Source of the DNA: Firmicutes bacterium UBA6418
Lineage (GTDB): Bacteria > Bacillota > Clostridia > Peptostreptococcales > Anaerovoracaceae
Length of the DNA: 13,459 bases
Direction of reading: 5' to 3'
Assembly (NCBI GenBank): GCA_002439735.1
Contig: DJPG01000035.1
Span: 9,102-22,560, forward strand
How positions within the stretch are numbered: the first letter of the stretch is position 1; every line of letters starts with the position of its first letter. Below are positions 1-7,141 of this stretch, piece after piece. The notes under the pieces are model-generated. The model saw only the letters and a program-made list of their open reading frames with translations. It was not told where the DNA came from and made no database searches. A program made the position numbers and the translations under genes.

Positions 1-3
1 TTC

Positions 4-2361
4 TTACAGCCCTGTCTGAATGGTTCGGTCGATGATGTTGTTCTGAATTTCCTCACTCAGGTCAACGAAGTATGCGGAGTATCCTGCTACACGAACGAGG
101 ATGTTCCGGTACTTATCCGGTTCTTTCTGCGCGGCACGCAGGGTCTCGTTATCCAGTACGTTGATCTGGATATGGAAGCCGTTCTGCGCGAAGTGCGCAC
201 GAAATACGGTTTCGATGATATCAAGACCCTTTTCACCGGCTACAACCGCAGGGTCGAACCGCTGGTTCAACAGAAGTCCGCTCTGCGGTACCAGTTCGTC
301 GCAGCGGGCAAGCGAGTTCACAACTGCAGTCGGGCCGTGTACATCCATGCCGGTCATCGGGGAGGCATTATCCGCGAGCGGTGTCATGGAGAGTCTGCCG
401 TCCGGTGTTGCACCCGTCTGCTTGCCCATTTCGACGTTATAGGATTGCGTTGCAACCAAAATCGTGAAAGGTCCGCCATGCGCGTCCGGTGTACGCTTCA
501 TGGAAGTCTCCAAGGTATCGATCAGCCAGTAGGAGTATTTGTCAACCTGTTCGATATCATTGCCGAACTTCGGCGCCTTGTTGATCAGGAGCTGACGCAT
601 ATTTTCTTTGCCTTCAAAGTTTGTATCCAGCAGTTCGATCAGTTCCTGCATGGTCAGATAGTGCTTGTTGAAAACACATTCTTCGATCGCCGCCATCGAG
701 TCGATCATGTTCGCGATACCCGCGACGCCGATTGCCGAATAGTGATGATAGGAACCCTTCTGCTGCAGGAGTTTGCCCTGCTCCGCACAGCCGACCGAGA
801 AGCAGGAGCCGGTGATGGTCGGAAGCGTAAACGCGTGACCTGCCAGCGTACGATTTACCATGATGATGAATTTATCCATGAAGAAGTCAAGCTGCTTTCT
901 GTAAGCTTCCATGACATCCTCCATGCAGGTAAATGTAGCCGGATCGCCGGTTTCGATGCCGAGCTTTTCGCCGTAAAGCGTATCATAGCCGTTGTGAAGC
1001 ATGATATCGAGCACCTTGAGCGGGTTGAAATATCCCGGGTTGCTCTGGAAGTCCGTCTTACCGAGAACATGTGGCTCAATACAGCCGCAGATACCCCAGT
1101 TACGAGCTTCTTTCAGGGTGAAGCCAAGGCTGAGCAGGTAGCTGATCGCCGTGGTATCGTTATAGAATGCCGGATGTCCGCCGGTATCCCTTGCTGCCTT
1201 GATGGCGAGCCGGAACGTTTCCTCGTCGATATTCGGATGGAACCGGAACGAGATACAAGGTTCATCAGTCTGCAGATCCAGCATGCAGCGCAGGAAGATA
1301 CGCGTCAGCTCATTGCAGGCATCCTGACCGTTTTCCAGTTGTCCGCCGAGCATGACATGCATCCAGAGCGGGCAGCCCGGGTCTGCCAGGGATTCTGCGT
1401 AGCAGCGGATGTTCCAAACCTCCGCGATCTTCAGTTTGAACTCATGAATGATCTCCGCGAAGTATTCCTCCGGCTTGCCTTCTGCGCTTTCCTTTTCATA
1501 GAACGGGTACATATACTGGTCGAAACGACCGAGCGTGTGATCGCCGCCGGCGGCTTCCAAGGTGATTGCCAGATGGTTCATCCATACGAACTGTGCAGCC
1601 TGCAGGAAGTTTGTAGGCGGATTTTCCGGTACGGTTCTGCAGTTTTCCGCCATCGTCAGCAGCTCCTGTTTACGCTTCGGATCGGTACAGGTCTTTGCTT
1701 GTTCCTCCGCCAGATCCGCATAACGATGGGAGAATGCGATGATGGCTTCCATCACGATGATCATGGATTCCCATGCAATACGCTGTTCCATATCGTAGAC
1801 ATCTTTGACGACATGATTTGCCAGTCTCTCTTTACAATAATCAATGTACCAGCGGTAGCCGCGCTTGATCAGATTGTCATAGTCCGGAGAGTGGTTCATC
1901 GTGGACTGGTTGGAAACGCCGTGAGAGAAGATCTTGGCGTCAAGCATCTGGAGGATGTCATCGTCCATCAGGTGCTTCGCGTAATCACCGAAAGTCTGAC
2001 CTTTCCATTTTTCTACGATTTCTCTGAGTTCCTGCTTTTCCTCTTCACTGCGGAAAACAAGATGATCCGAAGGACGTTTGTCGAGTGTATCAAAGTCTTC
2101 ATAGAGCCATCTTGCGACATCCGGATGCATAACCGCGTTATTCCAACTGCCGCCCTGATGACCGGCAATCTGCGAGTCTTCATCGATAAAGATCTTGCGG
2201 TTTTCGAGGTAATAACGAAAAGCCTTCGCACGTCTTAAGATGTAGTTATCCATAGACGGGTGGCTGTAGAATTCTGTGATCAGTCTGGCGCGATCCAGAT
2301 CGATCGTCGGCTGTGAGTTGCGCACTTTGTCGCTGAGTCTTGCAATTCTTTCTGATATCAT
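4..2361 (-). CDS. Glycyl radical enzyme, dehydratase/lyase clade; candidate hydroxyproline-cleaving enzyme (HplG- or HypD-like)
   Basis: Complete 785-residue member of the pyruvate formate-lyase-like glycyl radical family, a cytosolic oxygen-sensitive enzyme. The C-terminal glycyl radical loop reads RVAGYSAYF with the radical glycine at residue 760. The catalytic cysteine loop reads GICGCIEP at 423-430, with thiyl cysteine Cys427 and general-base Glu429. The Cys-x-Glu pair is typical of the eliminases (diol dehydratases, HypD, HplG, CutC) rather than pyruvate formate-lyase, which has adjacent cysteines. Other family signatures are HGPTAVVNS at 675-683 and LLNQRFDP near 697. An AAGGAG site lies 8 bases before the ATG, and that ATG overlaps the activase stop codon (ATGA), so the two are translationally coupled. 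The nearby epimerase-family gene and shared predicted control point to a hydroxyproline isomer as substrate. HplG-type C-N lyase and HypD-type dehydratase are both possible; another eliminase substrate cannot be excluded. Family is nearly certain, substrate is inference. Confidence 0.9.
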   Translation of the reverse strand: MISERIARLSDKVRNSQPTIDLDRARLITEFYSHPSMDNYILRRAKAFRYYLENRKIFIDEDSQIAGHQGGSWNNAVMHPDVARWLYEDFDTLDKRPSDHLVFRSEEEKQELREIVEKWKGQTFGDYAKHLMDDDILQMLDAKIFSHGVSNQSTMNHSPDYDNLIKRGYRWYIDYCKERLANHVVKDVYDMEQRIAWESMIIVMEAIIAFSHRYADLAEEQAKTCTDPKRKQELLTMAENCRTVPENPPTNFLQAAQFVWMNHLAITLEAAGGDHTLGRFDQYMYPFYEKESAEGKPEEYFAEIIHEFKLKIAEVWNIRCYAESLADPGCPLWMHVMLGGQLENGQDACNELTRIFLRCMLDLQTDEPCISFRFHPNIDEETFRLAIKAARDTGGHPAFYNDTTAISYLLSLGFTLKEARNWGICGCIEPHVLGKTDFQSNPGYFNPLKVLDIMLHNGYDTLYGEKLGIETGDPATFTCMEDVMEAYRKQLDFFMDKFIIMVNRTLAGHAFTLPTITGSCFSVGCAEQGKLLQQKGSYHHYSAIGVAGIANMIDSMAAIEECVFNKHYLTMQELIELLDTNFEGKENMRQLLINKAPKFGNDIEQVDKYSYWLIDTLETSMKRTPDAHGGPFTILVATQSYNVEMGKQTGATPDGRLSMTPLADNASPMTGMDVHGPTAVVNSLARCDELVPQSGLLLNQRFDPAVVAGEKGLDIIETVFRAHFAQNGFHIQINVLDNETLRAAQKEPDKYRNILVRVAGYSAYFVDLSEEIQNNIIDRTIQTGL

Positions 2362-3287
2362 AGTACAATCTCCTTCTTATTTTTTTTCATATAGAAACAT
2401 TGTTTGCCATACGGTTTTAAGATCCGGTTTGCTGCCCGAACCAAATCCTGCATTTCTTCATCGGTCGGCGGTTTCACATCCGCAAGGGTGTAAGGAATGC
2501 CGAGCGAAGCGTACTTGGAGGCACCCAGGTTATGGTACGGAAGCAGCTCGTATTCTGAGATGTTCGGGATATCTTTTATAAAATCCGCGGTTGCCGTAAT
2601 ATTTTCCTCGCTGTCGTTCAGACCCGGGACGACCGGTGTACGGATGATGATCGGAATGCCTTTTGTGGCAATCGCCTTGACATTGCTGAGGATGATCTCA
2701 TTCCCGACGCCGGTAAGTTCCTTATGTACAGCAGTGTCCATATGCTTGATATCGATGAACATCTCGTCGATGTAGTCCAGTGCTTTTTCAAAATCCTCAA
2801 AACGACCGTAGCCGCAGGTTTCCATGGTTGTGTGAACGCGATTCTGTTTGCATTTTTTGGCCGTCTGATAGAGAAGCTCCGGCTGCGTCAGTGGTTCACC
2901 GCCCGAAAAGGTAACACCGCCGCCTTTGATCTCATAAAAATAGCGGTCTTTGTTGACTTCCGTGAAGATCTCTTCCGCGCTCTTTTCTTCGCCAACGAGC
3001 TCCTTGGCTTCCGCGTAGCAGACCTCGGTGCAGGCGAAACAGCTTGTACAGGCGCTGCGGTCAATGCGCAATCCATCCTTCTGCGGATGAATGGCGTTTT
3101 CTTTACAGGCCTTGACACACGCGCCGCAGCCGATGCATTTTTTCGGAAATTCCATAATCTGCATCTGATAGGATTGCGACTCCGGATTGGCGCACCATTG
3201 GCAGCGCAGAGGGCAGCCCTTAAAAAATACGATCGTGCGCAGACCGACTCCGTCATGAATGGAACATTTTTGAATGTTGAAGATCAA
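2358..3287 (-). CDS. Glycyl radical enzyme activating enzyme (radical SAM, with two 4Fe-4S ferredoxin motifs)
   Basis: This 309-residue enzyme uses S-adenosylmethionine and a [4Fe-4S] cluster to place the radical on Gly760 of the partner enzyme encoded just downstream. Visible features in order are IHDGVGLRT near the N-terminus, the radical-SAM CxxxCxxC cysteines at 25, 29 and 32, two ferredoxin-like CxxCxxCxxxC clusters (51/54/57/61 and 80/83/86/90), and the GGE SAM-binding motif near 129-131 within GGGVTFSGGEPL. The insert with two clusters is typical of activases for glycyl radical eliminases, and absent from the shorter PflA. The start chosen is a TTG at 3287-3285, 8 bases after a perfect AGGAGG. 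The longer reading from a TTG at 3308 would put that AGGAGG inside the gene and add seven residues before the conserved LIFNIQK start. It is the first gene of a two-gene operon behind a predicted sigma54 promoter. Confidence 0.93.
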   Translation of the reverse strand: MIFNIQKCSIHDGVGLRTIVFFKGCPLRCQWCANPESQSYQMQIMEFPKKCIGCGACVKACKENAIHPQKDGLRIDRSACTSCFACTEVCYAEAKELVGEEKSAEEIFTEVNKDRYFYEIKGGGVTFSGGEPLTQPELLYQTAKKCKQNRVHTTMETCGYGRFEDFEKALDYIDEMFIDIKHMDTAVHKELTGVGNEIILSNVKAIATKGIPIIIRTPVVPGLNDSEENITATADFIKDIPNISEYELLPYHNLGASKYASLGIPYTLADVKPPTDEEMQDLVRAANRILKPYGKQCFYMKKNKKEIVL

Positions 3288-3295
3288 AACAGCTT

Positions 3296-3301
3296 CCTCC
3301 T
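3296..3301 (-). promoter_or_regulatory. Ribosome binding site that decides the TTG start of the activase
   Basis: A perfect AGGAGG on the minus strand lies 8 bases before the TTG at 3287-3285. It favours this start over an in-frame TTG at 3308, which has no comparable upstream site. Confidence 0.7.
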
Positions 3302-3335
3302 TCTTCAATTTGTTTGAAATATATCAATTTCAAAC

Positions 3336-3351
3336 GCAAAACGCGTGCCAA
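3336..3351 (-). promoter_or_regulatory. Predicted sigma54 (-24/-12) promoter of the activase / glycyl radical enzyme operon
   Basis: The minus strand reads TTGGCACGCGTTTTGC, matching the sigma54 consensus TGGCAC-N5-TTGC at every defined base, with GG and GC separated by exactly 10 bases. The expected transcription start is near 3324, giving a leader of about 37 bases to the activase start. Two or three palindromic activator sites lie about 90-150 bp upstream, and a sigma54 activator gene is adjacent and divergent. The match is seen directly; promoter activity is inferred. Confidence 0.88.
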
Positions 3352-3413
3352 CAAATAGGGCTGTTGGAATTTCAATCTTTTTTCCTGCTCGTGCAAAAGG
3401 AGAAAAAATAATA

Positions 3414-3432
3414 GTGTAGCAAAAATACCCAC
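3414..3432. promoter_or_regulatory. Predicted enhancer site 1 for the sigma54 activator (left cluster)
   Basis: The 19-mer GTGTAGCAAAAATACCCAC matches 16 of 19 positions of the next copy, which starts exactly 33 bp away. The left arm is well kept and the right arm is degenerate. It lies about 90-108 bp upstream of the predicted start of the activase operon, the usual place for a sigma54 enhancer. Confidence 0.65.
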
Positions 3433-3446
3433 GGTCAGAATGAGCT

Positions 3447-3465
3447 GTGTAGCAAAAGTATACAC
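3447..3465. promoter_or_regulatory. Predicted enhancer site 2 for the sigma54 activator (left cluster)
   Basis: GTGTAGCAAAAGTATACAC has perfect 5-bp inverted arms (GTGTA/TACAC), or 6 bp when the flanking T and A are included. It shares 15 of 19 positions with the site at 6772-6790 in the other intergenic region. It starts 33 bp from site 1, so both copies should lie on the same face of the helix. Confidence 0.7.
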
Positions 3466-3475
3466 AAGAACGCAT

Positions 3476-3494
3476 GTGAGGAAAAATGACCCAC
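3476..3494. promoter_or_regulatory. Possible weaker third enhancer site (left cluster)
   Basis: GTGAGGAAAAATGACCCAC matches 14 of 19 positions of site 1 and starts 29 bp after site 2. The outer bases GTG and CAC are kept, but the inner arms are poor. It is a weak call resting on its position in the row. It also lies in the untranslated region before the activator gene, so it could serve autoregulation. Confidence 0.35.
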
Positions 3495-3562
3495 GCAGAG
3501 GCAAATTTTACTTGCATTTTTTGTTTTTTCGAGGCAAAATAAAAAAAAGGAGAGTAACCGCG

Positions 3563-5455
3563 ATGGCACAATATCACGAATTTGCAGAAAAGGTGAAGGC
3601 GAAGATCGACCGAAAGATCAATTATGCGATTCACGGCAGGAACGATATGATAAAAAAAATGTTTTCCGTTCTGATCCAGCGGGAAAAAATCGCATCCTGC
3701 GGCTTCTTGGCTCTTTGTGCCGGAAACGGCTTAATCTTGTACTTCGCCTCTGAAAACCCCGGTGAGGATCTTTCGGGGTATCTGCTGCCGGAGGAGATTT
3801 TTAAGAATCCCGGCAGGGAGTTGCTGATTTTTGATCAGATTGGCGGCGGATACCGGATTCTGGCGCCGAACGAGCCGGAAATCGCTAAAAAGATCATTGC
3901 GACGCAGGAAGCCCTGAAGGCGCTGCTCAAAATCTTTGATACCAGCGAGATGAACAACCACAGGCTGCTGAATTTTTTGGATTTTGCGGACAATGCCATT
4001 GCGATATACGACAAAGATGCACGTCTGATGTTTGCAAATAAGATTTGGTGTCAGGACTTCAATATCGCGAATCCTTCCGATGCAATCGGCGTTCACGTGA
4101 ATGATATTATGCAGCTGTTTCATGTCGAAATCACCTACCTGGAAGGAAAAGCATCCGCGACGAAATACAAAATCGTAGAAGTTCTCGAATCCGGCAGGGA
4201 AATTACCGACTGCGAAATACGCGTCAAACGTCTGACCACCAAAAAGCCGGCGCAGATCATCCTGAATGATATCTATCCGGTAAAGGACGAGACCGGTAAT
4301 ATTCTCGGGGTCTTTGAAATCACACGCTCCAGACAGCAGGAGATCGCACGCGCCAGAAAGATGATCGGTCTTTCCGCGGAATATACCTTTGATGATATCA
4401 AAGGAAAAAGCCGCATCATGCAGGAAAAAATCCAACTGTCCAAGGAGTATGCCAGATCATCCTACAGCGTGCTCCTCACGGGCGAAAGCGGAGTCGGAAA
4501 AGAACTCTTCGCACAGTCGATCCATAATTACAGCCAGCGGAAAAGCGGTCCGTTCGTGGCCATCAACTGTGCAAACTTTCCCGAAAACCTGATCGAAAGC
4601 GAGCTGTTCGGATATGTAGATGGCGCGTTCACCGGAGCTTCCAGGAAGGGACAGATCGGTAAATTTGAACTTGCGGACAAGGGCACGCTTTTTTTGGATG
4701 AAATCGGCGAACTTCCGTATTTATTCCAGTCAAAGCTTTTGCGTGTGCTGGAAACCTGGCGGATTACGCGGATCGGAAGTACCCACGAAATCCCGATCGA
4801 TGTCAGGATCATTGCCGCGACGAACCGCGATCTGGAACAAATGGTAGCCGATGGCTTTTTTCGAGAAGACTTGTATTATCGGCTGCAGGTTCTCAATGTT
4901 GAGATCCCGCCGCTAAGAGAGCGAAAAGAGGATTTGAATTCCCTGGTGGAGGCCTTGATCGCACAGACTGTGGATTTATCCGGCAGCGTGAGCAAGAAGA
5001 AATTAAGCAAAGAAGCACACAAAGTCCTGATGGCCTATGACTGGCCCGGCAATGTACGGGAACTTCGGAACGTCGTCAACCGAGCCTGTATCTTATCGAA
5101 GGAAGATGAAATCTCTGCGGAAATCTTCTTGAAATGTATATCCCCAAAGAAACCGATCCTGGCGAGTGAAAGCGGCGTTACGCTTGGCGGACTCGAAAAA
5201 ACGCAAGCGGAATTTGAAAACGCGCATGGCAGGTTGCTGCAGGAGATTTTCGAGACAACGAGCGGCAAGCGAGAAGAAATGATCCACTGCATGGATGAGG
5301 CACGAAGGAAATTCGAGAAAAGCCAGATCCGTCAGTTGTTAAAGCTTGCGGGCGGAAACAAAAAACAGGCGGCAGAATATATGGGTGTTTCGCGAAAGAC
5401 CTTTTATCGTTTGCTTGAAAAATATGGCATCGCCTCAGATGCTGCCGAATCGTAG
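3563..5455 (+). CDS. Sigma54-dependent transcriptional activator (novel N-terminal region, PAS, AAA+, Fis-type HTH)
   Basis: This 630-residue bacterial enhancer-binding protein uses ATP to open complexes held by sigma54 RNA polymerase. Residues 1-130 form an N-terminal region I do not recognise. A PAS-like sensor follows at about 132-260. The AAA+ core has Walker A GESGVGKE at 307-314, the sigma54-contacting GAFTGA loop at 354-359, Walker B GTLFLDEIGE at 374-383 and the FREDLYYRL segment at 433-441. After an unusually long, charged linker (about 525-590) a Fis-type helix-turn-helix covers 593-622. There is no response-regulator receiver domain, so it likely senses a ligand rather than a kinase. 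The start chosen is the ATG behind AAGGAG; an upstream in-frame extension of 41 codons lacks such a site. It lies between the transcription units whose sigma54 promoters it probably controls. The ligand, perhaps a hydroxyproline isomer, is inference. Confidence 0.95.
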   Translation: MAQYHEFAEKVKAKIDRKINYAIHGRNDMIKKMFSVLIQREKIASCGFLALCAGNGLILYFASENPGEDLSGYLLPEEIFKNPGRELLIFDQIGGGYRILAPNEPEIAKKIIATQEALKALLKIFDTSEMNNHRLLNFLDFADNAIAIYDKDARLMFANKIWCQDFNIANPSDAIGVHVNDIMQLFHVEITYLEGKASATKYKIVEVLESGREITDCEIRVKRLTTKKPAQIILNDIYPVKDETGNILGVFEITRSRQQEIARARKMIGLSAEYTFDDIKGKSRIMQEKIQLSKEYARSSYSVLLTGESGVGKELFAQSIHNYSQRKSGPFVAINCANFPENLIESELFGYVDGAFTGASRKGQIGKFELADKGTLFLDEIGELPYLFQSKLLRVLETWRITRIGSTHEIPIDVRIIAATNRDLEQMVADGFFREDLYYRLQVLNVEIPPLRERKEDLNSLVEALIAQTVDLSGSVSKKKLSKEAHKVLMAYDWPGNVRELRNVVNRACILSKEDEISAEIFLKCISPKKPILASESGVTLGGLEKTQAEFENAHGRLLQEIFETTSGKREEMIHCMDEARRKFEKSQIRQLLKLAGGNKKQAAEYMGVSRKTFYRLLEKYGIASDAAES

Positions 5456-5508
5456 TGTCCTTGACCGCTTGCGCTTGCATATCTTGAATATATTGAAAGA
5501 AAAGAACC

Positions 5509-5565
5509 GGCTCCCCGCCGGCATCCGTAAATACGGTGCCGCGCGGGGAGCCTTGTTTTGTGTTT
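5509..5565. terminator. Strong, probably bidirectional, rho-independent terminator
   Basis: A long hairpin spans 5509-5552. Its outer 10-bp arms GGCTCCCCGC/GCGGGGAGCC are perfect, and inner arms CGGCA/TGCCG and CCGTA/TACGG extend the stem almost without interruption. A T-rich run follows on the plus strand, and an A-rich run precedes it that reads T-rich on the minus strand. It sits between the convergent activator and epimerase genes, so it can end both transcripts. Confidence 0.9.
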
Positions 5566-5592
5566 CTATGAAAATCAATGCCCTGAAATCGA

Positions 5593-6603
5593 TTAAATAC
5601 CTAAGAGGAATCCTTCCGGGAACGGATCCTTTGGATCAAGAACCCAGGTAGCAAAGCCGGTCACGCAGGCGTTGCCCGTGATACGAGGGCGAACTGCGGT
5701 CACTCCGCCGACATCCAGCACTTCTGCAATCTCGCATTTGAAACGAGAACCGATGACGCTTTCGTGAACGAAGCTTTCGCCGAGTTTCAGCTTTCCTTCA
5801 TCGAAGAGAAGCGCGGCTTTTGCGGAAGTACCTGTCCCGCATGGCGAACGGTCGATAACCTTCGGCAGACCGACAACGCAATTTTGGATATCCGCGCCTT
5901 CACTCTTCGGCGGGCCGGCGAATTCCACATGTGTCACGCAGTTTACGAAATCCAGAGTCGGATGCTTAACCTCAACCTGCTCATTGATATCCTTGGCGAT
6001 CGACTGCGCGATTTCGACCAGTCTCGGACAGTTTTTCGGTTCGATGGTTTCGCCTACTTCAGATACCGGAAGAATCGCGTAAACATTTCCACCCCAAGAA
6101 ATGTCCATGGTCAGCGGACCAAAATCCTTCGTGTTTACGGTTACATTTCTCTTCAAAACCATCGCCGGAGCATTCAAGAAGGAAACCTCTTCCACAACAC
6201 CGTCCGTTACCTTCGCCTCCACATCGACGACACCTGCCGGCGTATCCAGACTGATCTTTGTGATCGGCTCCGTAACTTCAACCAGACCGGCTTCGATCAA
6301 CGCAACGGTCGTACCGATCGTGTCATGTCCGCACATCGGCATCCAGCAGCTTGATTCAAAATAAAGAATGCCGACATCGGTTCCCGGCGTACAAGGCTCG
6401 GTAATGAGGGTTGCGGACATGATCTCGCTTCCTCTTGGTTCATAGCATAAAAACTTCCGGAACCAGTCCTGTGTTTCTTTCATATACTCAAACTTTTCTG
6501 CCATCGTCTTGCCCGGGACATGACGGAAGCCGCTTACGACGGTTCGCGTCGGTTGACCGAGCGTGTGGGTTTCAATGGTTCTGACCATGTGCTTTGCTTT
6601 CAT
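5593..6603 (-). CDS. Proline racemase / 4-hydroxyproline 2-epimerase family enzyme
   Basis: This 336-residue cofactor-independent enzyme belongs to the family that inverts C2 of proline or hydroxyproline with two opposed cysteines. Both are present: Cys91 in MCGHDTIG (90-97) and Cys255 in DRSPCGTGTS (251-260). Having both argues against trans-3-hydroxyproline dehydratase, which has threonine at the second position. The length matches PrdF and the hydroxyproline epimerases (about 310-340). An AAGGAG site lies 8 bases before the ATG, and a predicted sigma54 promoter lies about 80 bases upstream. In this context it most likely interconverts a 4-hydroxy-L-proline with its D-epimer, for example cis-4-hydroxy-L-proline to trans-4-hydroxy-D-proline, for the glycyl radical enzyme. 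Proline racemase is the main alternative, since motifs alone do not separate the two. Confidence 0.93.
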   Translation of the reverse strand: MKAKHMVRTIETHTLGQPTRTVVSGFRHVPGKTMAEKFEYMKETQDWFRKFLCYEPRGSEIMSATLITEPCTPGTDVGILYFESSCWMPMCGHDTIGTTVALIEAGLVEVTEPITKISLDTPAGVVDVEAKVTDGVVEEVSFLNAPAMVLKRNVTVNTKDFGPLTMDISWGGNVYAILPVSEVGETIEPKNCPRLVEIAQSIAKDINEQVEVKHPTLDFVNCVTHVEFAGPPKSEGADIQNCVVGLPKVIDRSPCGTGTSAKAALLFDEGKLKLGESFVHESVIGSRFKCEIAEVLDVGGVTAVRPRITGNACVTGFATWVLDPKDPFPEGFLLGI

Positions 6604-6683
6604 TTATAAATCTCCTTTCCAGTCATAACATCTAACAGCATTTCGTATATATGCTATATAAATTGAAGCTGTCCATAAAAAGT

Positions 6684-6699
6684 GCAATTTTTATGCCAG
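6684..6699 (-). promoter_or_regulatory. Predicted sigma54 promoter of the epimerase gene
   Basis: The minus strand reads TGGCATAAAAATTGC, differing from TGGCAC-N5-TTGC only in the last base of the -24 element. The essential GG and GC are 10 bases apart. The expected start is near 6672, giving a leader of about 69 bases. Enhancer sites start about 40 bp beyond the -24 element. Confidence 0.8.
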
Positions 6700-6738
6700 T
6701 GGGCAATCTGTGAACTGCCAGCCCTGAGATTCCGCGAA

Positions 6739-6757
6739 ATGTATCAAAATGATACAA
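6739..6757. promoter_or_regulatory. Predicted enhancer site 1 (right cluster), the best palindrome
   Basis: ATGTATCAAAATGATACAA contains the perfect inverted repeat TGTATC-AAAAT-GATACA, with 6-bp arms and a 5-bp spacer. It matches the next copy at 17 of 19 positions. I take it as the best guide to the operator consensus. It lies about 67-85 bp upstream of the predicted epimerase transcription start. Confidence 0.75.
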
Positions 6758-6771
6758 ACTAAAACTTTTGT

Positions 6772-6790
6772 ATGTATCAAAAATATACAA
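6772..6790. promoter_or_regulatory. Predicted enhancer site 2 (right cluster)
   Basis: ATGTATCAAAAATATACAA has arms TGTAT/ATACA. It starts exactly 33 bp from site 1, the same phasing as the pair at 3414 and 3447. It lies between the divergent epimerase and symporter promoters and could serve both. Confidence 0.72.
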
Positions 6791-6843
6791 CCTATTTGTT
6801 TCTTATGACAAAATAAAAATTTGACGAAAAAATCCGAAAAGAA

Positions 6844-6862
6844 ACGTGTCAAAAATACACAA
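6844..6862. promoter_or_regulatory. Predicted enhancer site 3 (right cluster)
   Basis: ACGTGTCAAAAATACACAA shows arms GTGT/ACAC and matches site 2 at 16 of 19 positions. It starts 72 bp from site 2 and about 200 bp upstream of the predicted symporter transcription start, so it is the copy nearest the symporter promoter. Confidence 0.55.
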
Positions 6863-7034
6863 AACGTTCACAATCCGAGAACGAAATCGTTAAAAAGGCC
6901 TGAATCTCGGTCTTAAGGCACGTGAATTTCCGCAAGCGGAACAGCAACGCGAAAAAAGAAGACTGATGCCGGAAACCCGCAAAAATCCTTGTACTTTCTT
7001 GATTTTTCGACCGCAAAACCGACATGTAGACTCC

Positions 7035-7050
7035 TTGGCACAGATGTTGC
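7035..7050 (+). promoter_or_regulatory. Predicted sigma54 promoter of the symporter gene
   Basis: The sequence TTGGCACAGATGTTGC matches TGGCAC-N5-TTGC at every defined base, with GG and GC 10 bases apart. The expected start is near 7062, giving a leader of about 85 bases to the ATG. The palindromic enhancer cluster begins about 200 bp upstream. Confidence 0.88.
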
Positions 7051-7134
7051 GCAATATAGCGCAGGGGAAAGATAAAGTCCCGGCCGGATTTTACATGGAT
7101 TTATCGTAAGTTTTACCATTTTTTATTGTTCATG

Positions 7135-7141
7135 AAGGAGG
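7135..7141 (+). promoter_or_regulatory. Ribosome binding site that decides the symporter start
   Basis: AAGGAGG lies 5 bases before the ATG at 7147. It rules against the in-frame TTG at 7126 and ATG at 7132, which precede or overlap it. Confidence 0.8.

Noticed and set aside
172..2238. Open reading frame of 688 codons on the plus strand
   Set aside because: It lies wholly antisense to the glycyl radical enzyme, has no visible ribosome binding site, and its translation shows no family features. It is a by-product of codon use on the other strand.
3500..3515. Sigma54-like sequence on the plus strand before the activator gene (AGGCAA ... TTGC)
   Set aside because: The GG and GC are 12 bases apart rather than 10, and the -24 element is poor, so it should not be recognised.
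3512..3540. SigmaA-like TTGCAT-N17-CAAAAT before the activator gene
   Set aside because: Both elements are weak and the implied start would fall on the ribosome binding site.
3253..3634. Two minus-strand open frames (83 and 109 codons) across the activator upstream region
   Set aside because: They overlap the predicted sigma54 promoter, the enhancer sites and the starts of two real genes, and lack convincing ribosome binding sites.
6803..6821. Possible extra enhancer copy between 6772 and 6844
   Set aside because: Only about 10 of 19 positions match and there are no inverted arms; in A/T-rich DNA this is expected by chance.
6913..7119. 68-codon minus-strand frame in the epimerase-symporter intergenic region
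   Set aside because: It runs through the sigma54 promoter of the symporter and shows no recognisable protein features.
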